NCBI RefSeq assembly: GCF_014638915.1 | Contig: NZ_BMFQ01000001.1 | Span: 186,001 to 250,000, forward strand | Reading direction: 5' to 3' | DNA length: 64,000 nt | Source: Xanthomarina arctica | GTDB taxonomy: Bacteria > Bacteroidota > Bacteroidia > Flavobacteriales > Flavobacteriaceae | Shown: one piece after another, positions 25,240 through 33,721 of the stretch | Position numbering within the stretch: position 1 is the first letter of the stretch | Layout of the letters: each line of letters starts with the position of its first letter | The notes under the pieces: generated by a model | The model's input: only the letters and a program-made list of their open reading frames with translations | The model's database searches: none | What the model was told of the DNA's origin: nothing | Translations under genes and position numbers: made by a program

Positions 25240-26019
25240 ATGAGCAGGCAACCTATTGGCATATTCGATTCTGGTGTTGGCGGCACTTCCGTATGGAAGG
25301 AGCTTAATCTCTTGTTGCCTAATGAAAACACTATTTATCTTGCAGATAGTAAAAATGCCCCTTATGGCGAAAAATCCAAAGAGGAGATTATAAAACTTAG
25401 CAAAAAAAACATCGATTTACTTTTAAGCAAGAATTGTAAGTTGATAGTTGTAGCATGCAATACTGCCACAACCAATGCCATTAAAATTTTAAGGGAAACT
25501 TACTCTGTTCCTATTATTGGTATTGAACCTGCAATAAAGCCTGCCGCTTTACAAACTAGAACTAAAGCCATAGGCATTCTAGCTACCAAAGGGACACTCT
25601 CTAGCGAGTTATTCCATAAAACCACAGATTTGTTTGCAAGTAGTATTAACGTTGTAGAACAAGTTGGAGAAGGCATTGTTTCCTTAATAGAATCCGGAAA
25701 AGTAAATACTCCAGAAATGAAGGCTCTTTTAGAAATCTATTTAAAGCCCATGCTGGATGCTAACATAGATTATTTAGTTTTAGGTTGCACTCATTACCCG
25801 TACCTCATTCCACAATTATTAGAAATATTGCCAGCCCATATTAAAATAATTGACTCTGGTAAAGCTGTTGCCAAACAAACGGAAACCGTTTTAAAACAAC
25901 ATCAGCTATTGAATATAGCTTTAAACAAGCCAAAGTTAGAATTCTATTCTAATGCCCATTTAGAGGTTTTAAAATCCCTTATTGGTGACACGAAAACAAT
26001 TTCTTATTTAGATTTTTAA
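25240..26019 (+). CDS. murI: Glutamate racemase
   Basis: A 259-residue cofactor-independent racemase that makes D-glutamate for peptidoglycan. Both catalytic cysteines are present: Cys73 in VVACNTATTNA and Cys183 in LGCTHYPYL, with the N-terminal IGIFDSGVGGTSVW and the PYGEKS block. The ATG at 25240 (MSRQPIGIF) is preferred to an in-frame TTG at 25231. It starts 12 bp after the preceding terminator, so its promoter must overlap that region or it depends on read-through. The following genes are on the opposite strand. Confidence 0.97.
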   Translation: MSRQPIGIFDSGVGGTSVWKELNLLLPNENTIYLADSKNAPYGEKSKEEIIKLSKKNIDLLLSKNCKLIVVACNTATTNAIKILRETYSVPIIGIEPAIKPAALQTRTKAIGILATKGTLSSELFHKTTDLFASSINVVEQVGEGIVSLIESGKVNTPEMKALLEIYLKPMLDANIDYLVLGCTHYPYLIPQLLEILPAHIKIIDSGKAVAKQTETVLKQHQLLNIALNKPKLEFYSNAHLEVLKSLIGDTKTISYLDF

Positions 26020-26046
26020 TCCTAATTTAAGTTTTCTAGGAATCCC

Positions 26047-26534
26047 CTATTCTCGTTTAAAATTAAAATCCATTTTCCTTAATTCCCCCTCTATTGTTCC
26101 TTCTATCCAAGCATGAATAGCATTTGTTTCAGGATTGGAATATGAAATCCTTGTTGGGAAAGCATGTTTTGGATTTTCAAATGTAAAAATCCCCTTCTCG
26201 GATGGAATCTTTTTAAAAGTTATCGGCATATCAGCTTCTTCTCTATAGCCAACAACTGTTAAATACAAGCCGTTTTCAACCTGCTCAACAGTTATATGTT
26301 CAGCAAAAACTGTATCCTTTTTAACTAGAGCAAAACTATGCGAGAATATCGTGCTATTATTTAATTTAGACCAGTTTTCATAAGATTGCTGTTCATTTGT
26401 AATATTTGACCAATTTCCAATTAACCATTGTAGATCCTCTATCTGATCATAACTTTTTAATGATTTAACAAGTTCCTTTTGTTCATTTTTACATGAAATA
26501 AAAAAACCAATCCTAATAGCAATAACTATTTCAT
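26047..26534 (-). pseudogene. DUF6265-type lipoprotein with a disrupted start
   Basis: The frame is open from 26535 to a stop at 26047 and encodes a ~160-residue protein: lipobox-like FFISCKN, then LQWLIGNWSNI, YENWSKL, TVFAEHITVEQ and FENPKHAFPTRISY, a lipocalin-like DUF6265 pattern. No ATG, GTG or TTG opens it: the only ATG (26534) reads ATG-AAA-TAG in another frame. One extra A there would give a signal peptide MKIVIAIRIGFFISC; alternatively an extra T in the T7 run (26500-26506) plus loss of the TAG would give MK-LLLLGLVFFISC. Either way the start region is damaged, unless a sequencing error is present or ATT/ATA is used. It begins 1 bp after the upstream carbonic anhydrase stop. Confidence 0.6.
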
Positions 26535-26535
26535 T

Positions 26536-27054
26536 TTAATCTTCTTGAAACCAACTAGCGTATTTTACGTAGTTTTCAGCTATTCTATGTATTTCACCAG
26601 ACAATAACTCCTGACTAATGTCTTTAACTTTTTTGGCAGGAACCCCTGCATAAATACTTCCAGCTTCAATGGTGGTGTTTTGAGTAACTACAGCTCCTGC
26701 CGCAACAATACTATTACTTTCAACCACACAATTATCCATTACAATACTTCCCATTCCTATTAATACATTATCGTGTATGGTACAACCATGAACAATGGCA
26801 TTATGACCAATGGACACATTATTACCAATGTTGGTTGGGTGTTTTTTGTAGGTTGCATGAATAACTGCTCCATCTTGTACATTTACTTTATCGCCCATTT
26901 TTATATAGTGGACATCGCCTCTAATAACGGCATTAAACCAAACACTACAATTATTACCCATGGAGACATCTCCAACAATAGTGGCATTTTCTGCTATGTA
27001 ACATGTCTCAGGAATCTGAGGTTCTTTTCCGTTAACTGGCTTTATAATGGGCAT
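26536..27054 (-). CDS. Gamma carbonic anhydrase family protein
   Basis: A 172-residue left-handed beta-helix protein of hexapeptide repeats. Family blocks are NATIVGDVSMGNNCSVWFNA, VIRGDVHYIKMGDKVNVQDG and the metal-site histidines in HATYKKHPTNIGNNVSIGHN and NAIVHGCTIHDNVLIGMGSI. These three histidines place it with YrdA/PaaY-like proteins; many such members lack measurable carbonic anhydrase activity. A damaged lipoprotein gene follows after 1 bp on the same strand. Confidence 0.92.
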   Translation of the reverse strand: MPIIKPVNGKEPQIPETCYIAENATIVGDVSMGNNCSVWFNAVIRGDVHYIKMGDKVNVQDGAVIHATYKKHPTNIGNNVSIGHNAIVHGCTIHDNVLIGMGSIVMDNCVVESNSIVAAGAVVTQNTTIEAGSIYAGVPAKKVKDISQELLSGEIHRIAENYVKYASWFQED

Positions 27055-27150
27055 AAAATATTGGCTTAATTATTTAAATGAATAATAAAAATACGATAAT
27101 TTTTGAAGAGTGAAAGTGAATTTTTTCAAAAAACGAACAAGTTTAAAACA

Positions 27151-27178
27151 AAAAAAAGCCTTGATAGATTCAAGGCTT
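27151..27178 (-). terminator. Terminator after the PorP/SprF gene
   Basis: AAGCCTTGA and TCAAGGCTT form a 9-bp stem with a 5-nt loop; on the minus strand TTTTTTT follows. It lies 10 bp past the stop of the PorP/SprF gene and upstream of the carbonic anhydrase. Confidence 0.85.
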
Positions 27179-27187
27179 ATACTTTTT

Positions 27188-28198
27188 TTAATTTACTGCC
27201 GGACAATTACAATGGTAACGTTCTTTTTTACAAGCAAAATTGAAACCTAAGGTTAATTGATGAAATCCGCCGTTATTATAAACTACAGAATTCGCCTGAT
27301 AAGAATAGGTATATGCAAACATAAATTGATCGTAATTAATTCCTAAAAATGGAGTTACATATTGTAGATTCTGACTTGCTATTTCAGTTCCATCTTGATA
27401 TTCTGCACCATCTAAACTTCTTCTATAAGAAATACCTCCCCAAAGAACTCCAAAGTCCATTTGTTTAAAAGCTTTACCATTTATATCAATAGAAGATTCT
27501 TTCGTACCATCTTTATACATAAACATAAGCGAAGGTTCAAAACTCCATTCACTTCCATATTTTTGAAAGACATTTCCGGCACTTAACAAAAACTCTCTTG
27601 GGTTATCGTAAACGTATAAACCATTTTCATTAGAGTTTACACCATCATTTTTAAGCATGTTTTTAACTGTAGCATGTGCATAAAAATTATATAAGAAATA
27701 TGAGAACCCGAAATCTATGTTAAAATCCGTAGCACTTTGTTCGATACCTGCTATAATTGGATCAAATGGTTCGTCTATAAAAGCAGTTTCGTCAAGTTTA
27801 TATTGCAAAGCCCCTATACTTAGTCCAAATGACAACATGTTTAAATCAACTTCCGTTCTAGAAAACATGATATGATGTGCATAAGTAAGGTAAACACCAC
27901 TTTGAGAATGGTATCCATTTTTATCTGAATAAAAGATGGCTCCTATTCCAGAATTAGACTCCCCTATTCGACCATTAATATTAGCTGTTAAAAGGCTAGG
28001 TGCATCATCATCTCCAAACCATTGTTGACGTCCAGTAACTCTAATCTTGGCGCAATTGGCGGCTCCAGCCATGGATGGGTGAATTAAGTAGTAATTATCT
28101 GTTAAATAATCGGAGTAAATAGGCATACCTTCCTGGGCGATAGCTGTTTGCGCTATTAAAAACACAAAAGCTAACATATAAAACCTTTTTAATATCAT
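27188..28198 (-). CDS. PorP/SprF family type IX secretion-associated membrane protein
   Basis: A 336-residue outer-membrane barrel protein. Signal peptide (FYMLAFVFLIAQTAIA) is followed by the PorP/SprF start PIYSDYLTDNYYLIHPSMAG, then barrel strands, including RQQWFGDDDAPSLLTANING and SNSGIGAIFYSDKNGYHSQS, and a C-terminal strand GFHQLTLGFNFACKK. PorP/SprF proteins work with type IX secreted, gliding or adhesion proteins and often sit beside a large adhesin gene; none is adjacent here, so it is an orphan copy. It carries a short Cys-rich tail (CKKERYHCNCP). Confidence 0.9.
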   Translation of the reverse strand: MILKRFYMLAFVFLIAQTAIAQEGMPIYSDYLTDNYYLIHPSMAGAANCAKIRVTGRQQWFGDDDAPSLLTANINGRIGESNSGIGAIFYSDKNGYHSQSGVYLTYAHHIMFSRTEVDLNMLSFGLSIGALQYKLDETAFIDEPFDPIIAGIEQSATDFNIDFGFSYFLYNFYAHATVKNMLKNDGVNSNENGLYVYDNPREFLLSAGNVFQKYGSEWSFEPSLMFMYKDGTKESSIDINGKAFKQMDFGVLWGGISYRRSLDGAEYQDGTEIASQNLQYVTPFLGINYDQFMFAYTYSYQANSVVYNNGGFHQLTLGFNFACKKERYHCNCPAVN

Positions 28199-28286
28199 AA
28201 TTTTAGTTTAAGGGATCCTGTTTAAATACTTGTTAAATTGGCTATTAATGAAACTTAATTTTTACAAAAAAATTATAAACAGAAAC

Positions 28287-28294
28287 CAAATATA
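28287..28294 (-). promoter_or_regulatory. -7 promoter box TATATTTG for the PorP/SprF gene
   Basis: A perfect TAnnTTTG match on the minus strand, 89 bp upstream of the PorP/SprF start; a second copy lies at 28390-28397. No good -33 TTG accompanies either. Confidence 0.35.
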
Positions 28295-28421
28295 TAAAAA
28301 TTACTTTTTATCAGTATCCCTATTAAGTTAAAGGTTTTATTTTTTTTAGACCATTAATGACAAAAACGCACCTTTTAAAGCGAAAAAACCAAATATATGG
28401 ATAACTGAAATTAACTTTTAG

Positions 28422-28429
28422 TATTTTTG
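28422..28429 (+). promoter_or_regulatory. -7 promoter box TATTTTTG for the Nfu gene
   Basis: A perfect TAnnTTTG match 16 bp before the start of the NifU-like gene on the plus strand. The -33 element is not recognisable. Confidence 0.4.
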
Positions 28430-28445
28430 TAAAAAATTTTATCTT

Positions 28446-29354
28446 ATGAGTACCTTCGAAGTTTCAATTAAAGAAACTAGCAATAATAACATCATAAAAT
28501 TTGAAATTAATCAATTTATTACCCAGCATCAAAGTTTCGAATTTAATAATATAGACGAGGCCAAATCGTCACCTTTAGCACAACAGTTATTCTATTTACC
28601 TTTTGTTAAAAAGATTTATATCTCTGGCAATTTCATTGCTATTGAAAGATATAACATTATAGAATGGAAGGATGTACAGGAAGAAGTATCCGAACAAATA
28701 GCAACTTATTTAAATAGTGGAGGTCTTGTAGTTGAAGAAAAAGAAAAACCTACACCAAAGGCATCATCAGTTTCTGTGTATGCCGAAAGCACGCCCAATC
28801 CTACTACGATGAAGTTTGTTGTTAATAAGAGATTAGTACCCACTTCTTACGAATTCACTTCTATAGAGGAAGCAAAACTTTCTCCTTTAGCTTCAGAATT
28901 ATTTCATTTCCCATTTGTTAAGGGCGTTTTTCTTGATGAGAATTTTGTTTCTGTCACCAAATACGACATGGCGGATTGGAACGATATTACCATGGACCTT
29001 CGTGAGTTTATTAGAAATTATTTAGAACAAGGCAAAGAAATAATAGTTACTGAGGTTTCAAACGCAGTAAATAAAACCTCAGAGCAACTGGATAAATCTT
29101 ATGAAGAATTAGACGATATCTCTAAAGAAATTATCAGTATTCTGGATGAGTTTGTAAAACCTGCCGTTGCTAGAGATGGTGGAAATATCCAATTTACGTC
29201 ATACAACCCTGAAACCAAAGTGGTGGAAGTTGTATTACAAGGTGCTTGTAGTGGTTGTCCTTCTTCAACATATACTTTAAAAAGTGGGATAGAAAATATT
29301 TTGAAGGAAATGCTTCAAGGTAAAGTTAACAGTGTTGTTGCTATAAACGGATAA
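28446..29354 (+). CDS. NifU family Fe-S scaffold protein with two Nfu N-terminal domains
   Basis: A 302-residue protein. Two Nfu_N domains are in tandem: residues about 1-95 (weak copy, FEFNNIDEAKSSPLAQQLFY) and about 112-200 (ESTPNPTTMKFVVNKRLVP, then EEAKLSPLASELFHFPFVKG). The C-terminal NifU domain (about 222-300) has the Fe-S-binding C-x2-C motif in GACSGCPSSTYTLKSGIENI. Nfu proteins build or carry 4Fe-4S clusters to target enzymes. The duplicated N-domain is longer than the usual ~200-residue Nfu layout; its first copy lacks the TPNP motif. Confidence 0.92.
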   Translation: MSTFEVSIKETSNNNIIKFEINQFITQHQSFEFNNIDEAKSSPLAQQLFYLPFVKKIYISGNFIAIERYNIIEWKDVQEEVSEQIATYLNSGGLVVEEKEKPTPKASSVSVYAESTPNPTTMKFVVNKRLVPTSYEFTSIEEAKLSPLASELFHFPFVKGVFLDENFVSVTKYDMADWNDITMDLREFIRNYLEQGKEIIVTEVSNAVNKTSEQLDKSYEELDDISKEIISILDEFVKPAVARDGGNIQFTSYNPETKVVEVVLQGACSGCPSSTYTLKSGIENILKEMLQGKVNSVVAING

Positions 29355-29405
29355 TTTTTTCTTAACTTTAAGATTCACTAAAGTTTCATTTAAAAAATTA
29401 AAATT

Positions 29406-29606
29406 ATGGCAGTATTAAAAGTAATCGAAGTTTTATCCAATTCAAACGAAAGTTGGGAAGATGCCACCAAAAAAGCAGTGAAAGAAGCATCTAAAACTGT
29501 AAAGAATATTAAGTCTGTATATGTTCAAGAACAAAGTGCTATTGTTAATGGCGATAATGTTACAGAATTTAGAGTGAATTTGAAACTCACTTTCGAAGTA
29601 AAATAA
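29406..29606 (+). CDS. Dodecin family protein
   Basis: A 66-residue protein with the dodecin pattern: VIEVLSNSNESWEDATKKAV, then KEASKTVKNIKSVYVQEQSA and a final strand FRVNLKLTFEVK. Dodecins assemble into hollow dodecamers that store flavins or coenzyme A. The Trp in the SWEDA segment is the residue that stacks on flavin in known members. It lies 51 bp downstream of the Nfu gene, followed by a terminator. Confidence 0.93.
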   Translation: MAVLKVIEVLSNSNESWEDATKKAVKEASKTVKNIKSVYVQEQSAIVNGDNVTEFRVNLKLTFEVK

Positions 29607-29630
29607 CTAATTTATTAAAAACATAAAACT

Positions 29631-29658
29631 AAAGCGTTCTTAACCGAGCGCTTTTTTT
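29631..29658 (+). terminator. Terminator after the dodecin gene
   Basis: AAAGCGTTC (29631-29639) pairs with GAGCGCTTT (29646-29654; one G-U pair), with a 6-nt loop and a T-run. It lies 24 bp past the dodecin stop. Confidence 0.75.
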
Positions 29659-29686
29659 GTGCCTTTAATATCATTAACTTTGATAG

Positions 29687-31792
29687 ATGAAATATGTTCA
29701 GTTATTAATTTGTAGCATTTTAATAAGTTGTCAAGGACAAAATAAAAAACCCATGGATCACCCATATACAAACCAATTAATTCACGAAACTAGTCCGTAT
29801 TTACTGCAACACGCTCATAATCCTGTGGATTGGAATCCATGGAATGAAGCCGCTTTAAACCAAGCCCAAACAGAAAACAAATTATTATTAATTAGCGTTG
29901 GTTATGCCGCTTGCCATTGGTGCCATGTCATGGAACATGAAAGTTTTGAAGACACCATTGTTGCTCAATTGATGAATTCTAAATTCATAAACATTAAAGT
30001 GGATAGAGAAGAGCGTCCAGATATCGATCAAGTTTATATGAATGCTGTGCAACTTATGACAGGAAGTGGTGGATGGCCAATGAACGTGATAGCACTTCCA
30101 GACGGCAGACCCGTTTGGGGAGGCACTTATTTTAAAAAAGAGCAATGGATGAGTGCTCTGGAGCAGATCTCTGATTTATATGTTAGAAACCCAGAAAAAC
30201 TCTACGAGTATGCCGATAAGTTAGAAAAAGGCATTAAAGCCATGGATGTGGTCTCCATAAATAAAGATGAAGCGGATTTTAACAATCAGTTCATAGACGA
30301 AACTGTAAACAATTGGTCTTCATATTTCGATCATCAGCAAGGCGGATTAAAGCGTGCGCCAAAATTCATGATGCCTAATAACTATCATTTTTTAATGCGA
30401 TATGCTTATCAAAATAAGTATCCAGTACTCCAGAAATTTGTAAACTTAACACTTACTCAAATGGCTTTTGGTGGACTTTACGACCAGGTTGGCGGTGGTT
30501 TTTCCAGATATTCTACTGATGTAAATTGGCACATACCTCATTTTGAAAAAATGCTTTACGACAATGCCCAATTAGTAAGTTTGTATTCCGATGCCTATTT
30601 AATTACAAAGAATGAACTTTATAAAGATGTTGTTTATGAAACTTTAAAATTTGTTGAAAGGGAACTGACTGCGGAAAATGGTGCTTTTTACTCCTCTTTG
30701 GATGCAGATAGCAACACTCCCGAAGGTCATTTGGAAGAAGGGGCTTTTTACGTTTGGAATAAAGAAGAGCTCCAAAAATTACTTGCATCAGAATTTGAAT
30801 TATTTTCAGATTATTATAACATCAACGATTACGGTTTTTGGGAAAATAAACATTACGTGTTGATTAGAAAAGCTGATGACACTACTGTTTTAAAGAAACA
30901 CCATATTAGTATTGAAGAGTTAAAGCAAAAGAAAGTTAAATGGAAAGCGCTCCTATTAAAAAATCGAGAAAAAAGATCCAAACCCAGATTGGATGACAAA
31001 ACCCTAACTTCATGGAATGCATTAATGATAAAGGGATATGTGGATGCCTATCGTGTTTTTGCTGAAGAAGATTTTTTAGAAGTCGCCGAAAAAAATGCTA
31101 ATTTTATATTAGACAACCAATTACGGGAAGATGGTGGTTTATACCATAATTACAAAAACAATACAAGTACTATAAATGGCTATCTCGAAGATTATGCAAC
31201 AACCATTGAAGCCTTTATAACTCTTTACGAAAATACACTGGATGATAAATGGTTGCTTACAGCTAGAGATTTAACAAATTATGTATTCGATCATTTTTAT
31301 GAAGAAAACAATAGCATGTTTTATTTCACTTCTAATGAAGATCCATTACTTGTAAGTAGAAGCACTGAATATAGAGACAATGTTATTCCGGCTAGCAACT
31401 CTATAATGGCTAAGAACTTATTTAAATTATCGCGTTACTTCGATAATAATTACTATTATGAAACAGCAACTAACATGCTAAATAATGTGAAACCAGAGAT
31501 TCAAGAATATGGCTCTAATTATTCAAATTGGTTAGATTTAATGTTAAATTACACAGAGCCTTTTTACGAAGTTGCCGTTAGTGGCACAAAAGCTCATTAT
31601 AAAATAAAGGAAATAAATGAGGTTTATCTTCCAAATAAAATTATTGCAGGAAGCACTAAAGAGAGTCACCTACCGTTGTTAAAAAATAGATTGCAAGAAA
31701 ATGAAACCTTTATTTACGTATGTGTAAACCATGCTTGTAAACTTCCAGTAAAAAGTAGTATTGAAGCAATTAACTTAATAAAAAAACCATAA
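29687..31792 (+). CDS. DUF255 thioredoxin-fold protein (YyaL/SPATA20-like), predicted lipoprotein
   Basis: A 701-residue protein with a lipobox (SILISC, Cys15), an N-terminal thioredoxin-like DUF255 domain and a C-terminal alpha/alpha toroid like those of glycan-modifying enzymes. The start [20 protein letters not shown] and the redox motif C76-H-W-C79 ([15 protein letters not shown]) are diagnostic. The family includes human SPATA20 and Bacillus YyaL; its substrate is unknown. The lipidation signal would put this copy in the periplasm. The DUF1304 gene follows after 2 bp. Confidence 0.9.
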   Translation: MKYVQLLICSILISCQGQNKKPMDHPYTNQLIHETSPYLLQHAHNPVDWNPWNEAALNQAQTENKLLLISVGYAACHWCHVMEHESFEDTIVAQLMNSKFINIKVDREERPDIDQVYMNAVQLMTGSGGWPMNVIALPDGRPVWGGTYFKKEQWMSALEQISDLYVRNPEKLYEYADKLEKGIKAMDVVSINKDEADFNNQFIDETVNNWSSYFDHQQGGLKRAPKFMMPNNYHFLMRYAYQNKYPVLQKFVNLTLTQMAFGGLYDQVGGGFSRYSTDVNWHIPHFEKMLYDNAQLVSLYSDAYLITKNELYKDVVYETLKFVERELTAENGAFYSSLDADSNTPEGHLEEGAFYVWNKEELQKLLASEFELFSDYYNINDYGFWENKHYVLIRKADDTTVLKKHHISIEELKQKKVKWKALLLKNREKRSKPRLDDKTLTSWNALMIKGYVDAYRVFAEEDFLEVAEKNANFILDNQLREDGGLYHNYKNNTSTINGYLEDYATTIEAFITLYENTLDDKWLLTARDLTNYVFDHFYEENNSMFYFTSNEDPLLVSRSTEYRDNVIPASNSIMAKNLFKLSRYFDNNYYYETATNMLNNVKPEIQEYGSNYSNWLDLMLNYTEPFYEVAVSGTKAHYKIKEINEVYLPNKIIAGSTKESHLPLLKNRLQENETFIYVCVNHACKLPVKSSIEAINLIKKP

Positions 31793-31794
31793 TT

Positions 31795-32148
31795 ATGACA
31801 CCTGTTACTATTTTCCTAATTTGCTTAGTTGCGATAGAACATTTCTACTTTTTGTATTTAGAAATGTTTTTATGGACCAAGCCAAAAGGTATTAAGGCCT
31901 TTGGATTAAAATCTAAAACATTCGCAGAAGAGACGAAAGTCTTGGCCGCCAACCAAGGTTTGTACAATGGTTTTTTAGCCGCAGGATTATTATTTTCCCT
32001 TGCAAACAATGATATTAAAACTATTCTTTTCTTTTTAGGCTGTATTGTTATTGCAGGAATTTGTGGTGGATATTCAACCAAACAAAAAAAACTTTTTTAC
32101 TTACAATCTATCCCTGCAATTTTGGCAATCGTCTCTATCTATTTTTAA
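31795..32148 (+). CDS. DUF1304 domain-containing membrane protein
   Basis: A 117-residue protein with four predicted transmembrane helices and the DUF1304 pattern: an acidic-aromatic N-terminus (IEHFYFLYLEMFLWTKPKGI), the LAANQGLYNGFLAAGLLFSL block in the middle and a Gly-rich third helix (IVIAGICGGYSTKQKKLFYL). Function is unknown. It lies 2 bp downstream of the DUF255 gene and probably shares its transcript. Confidence 0.88.
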   Translation: MTPVTIFLICLVAIEHFYFLYLEMFLWTKPKGIKAFGLKSKTFAEETKVLAANQGLYNGFLAAGLLFSLANNDIKTILFFLGCIVIAGICGGYSTKQKKLFYLQSIPAILAIVSIYF

Positions 32149-32195
32149 ATAAGCACTTGTTTTTACTTGAAAACCAGATTTTAAAGATTTTTTTT

Positions 32196-32203
32196 TAACT
32201 TTG
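32196..32203 (+). promoter_or_regulatory. -7 promoter box TAACTTTG
   Basis: A perfect TAnnTTTG match 22 bp before the mscS-like start. The nearest upstream TTG is about 26 bp away, slightly too far. Confidence 0.4.
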
Positions 32204-32225
32204 CACCTTAATTAAAAAAATATAT

Positions 32226-33038
32226 ATGGATATTGAAAAGTGGACAACCAGAGGAATTGAATTAGGAACCGAATATGGCTTAAAAATATTAGGAGCTATT
32301 ATTATTTGGATCATTGGTTCTTGGGTTATTAAGAAATTAATAAAAGGTACTCGTGTTGTAATGACTAAAAGAGGTTTTGATATAAGCCTTCAAAAATTCT
32401 TATTAAACTTAGTAGGATGGATATTAAAAATACTCTTAATTCTTACTATTTTATCACAATTAGGTGTTGAAACCACTTCATTTGCTGCCATTTTAGCGGC
32501 TGCAGGTTTGGCTGTTGGTTTAGCTTTACAAGGTTCTTTAGGGAATTTTGCTGGAGGTGTACTAATTATGATTTTTAAACCTATTAAAATTGGGGATTTA
32601 GTAGAAGCACAAGGTGAGATTGGTGTTGTTAAAGAAATTGAAATCTTTACAACCAAATTAATCGGACTGTCTAACAAGGAAATAATCATCCCAAATGGCG
32701 CCCTATCTAATGGAAACATTGTTAATTATTCAACAGAAGGAACTAGAAGGGTTGATTTAACTATTGGAGTTGGTTACGATTCTGACATTAAAAAAACCAA
32801 AGAAGTTTTAATGAATGTACTGACTTCTAACCCAAAGGTTCTTTCAGATCCTGCACCAACTGTAAATGTATCTGAATTAGCAGATAGTTCTATAAATTTT
32901 GCTGTAAGACCTTGGTGTAAAACAGCAGATTACTGGGCGGTATACTTTGAGTCAATGGAAAACATTAAAGAAGCTCTTGATGCTGCTGGAATAGAAATTC
33001 CTTACCCACATCAAGTTGAAATTCATAAAAAAGAGTAA
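32226..33038 (+). CDS. Mechanosensitive ion channel, MscS family
   Basis: A 270-residue MscS-type channel that opens under membrane tension to release osmolytes. There are three N-terminal helices; the pore helix TM3 has the Ala/Gly packing pattern AAAGLAVGLALQGSLGNFAG, followed by the beta domain GVLIMIFKPIKIGDLVEAQG and IIIPNGALSNGNIVNYSTEG. The C-terminal alpha/beta cage ends PYPHQVEI. Length and layout match E. coli MscS (286). It is convergent with tsaB with 1 bp between stops. Confidence 0.95.
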   Translation: MDIEKWTTRGIELGTEYGLKILGAIIIWIIGSWVIKKLIKGTRVVMTKRGFDISLQKFLLNLVGWILKILLILTILSQLGVETTSFAAILAAAGLAVGLALQGSLGNFAGGVLIMIFKPIKIGDLVEAQGEIGVVKEIEIFTTKLIGLSNKEIIIPNGALSNGNIVNYSTEGTRRVDLTIGVGYDSDIKKTKEVLMNVLTSNPKVLSDPAPTVNVSELADSSINFAVRPWCKTADYWAVYFESMENIKEALDAAGIEIPYPHQVEIHKKE

Positions 33039-33039
33039 T

Positions 33040-33717
33040 CTATTTTTTAGATTTTGGCTTTAAGGCTATAAAATCTTTTAAATAATAAGGTTCAAAATAA
33101 GCGACATCTTCGGTGTCGCTTTTTTTGTACTTATTATAAGCTATTTGGCCCATTTCTTTTGCTGAAGGCAAACTGTCATCCACAAAATGTGCATTTGTAT
33201 GATTAATGATGGTTTTAGTTTTTTCAACCCCATTTCCAACAAAATAAACAGCTCCTTTCTCTAAATATTCTACAAACGAATCTGCTTCTAAGATCTGAGC
33301 TTCAACTTGTCTAATTTCATTATAATTAGAATCAAAAACTGCTGAATACACCTCCATTCTCCTAGCATCTAACATTGGAACTATGGCGCCATTTTCTAAA
33401 TGAACTTGATGAGCCAAAGCTTCTAAAGTAGAAACAGAAATTAAAGGCTTATCTAAAGCAAAACAAAGCCCTTTTGCAGCGGAAACACCAATTCTTAGGC
33501 CCGTGTAAGAGCCAGGGCCTTTACTTACCGCAATAGCATCTAATTGGCTTGCAGTTACATTATTTTCATCTAAAAGTCTTTCTATATACACATGCAAACG
33601 CTCTGCATGAGAATATTCTTTACTATTATCTTCTAAAACGGCAAAAGTCTCTCCTTGTTTAGAAAGAGAGACTGAGCAATTTGTTGTGGATGTTTCTATG
33701 CTTAAAATTAGCGCCAT
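33040..33717 (-). CDS. tsaB: tRNA threonylcarbamoyladenosine biosynthesis protein TsaB
   Basis: A 225-residue ASKHA-fold protein that partners TsaD in making the t6A37 modification of tRNAs reading ANN codons. The N-terminal ILSIETSTTNCSVSLSKQGE, the VSKGPGSYTGLRIGVSAAKG block and SVSTLEALAH are diagnostic. It lacks the metal-binding residues of TsaD, as expected. It lies 4 bp downstream of the TolC-like gene and ends the minus-strand operon. Confidence 0.95.
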   Translation of the reverse strand: MALILSIETSTTNCSVSLSKQGETFAVLEDNSKEYSHAERLHVYIERLLDENNVTASQLDAIAVSKGPGSYTGLRIGVSAAKGLCFALDKPLISVSTLEALAHQVHLENGAIVPMLDARRMEVYSAVFDSNYNEIRQVEAQILEADSFVEYLEKGAVYFVGNGVEKTKTIINHTNAHFVDDSLPSAKEMGQIAYNKYKKSDTEDVAYFEPYYLKDFIALKPKSKK

Positions 33718-33721
33718 AAGT

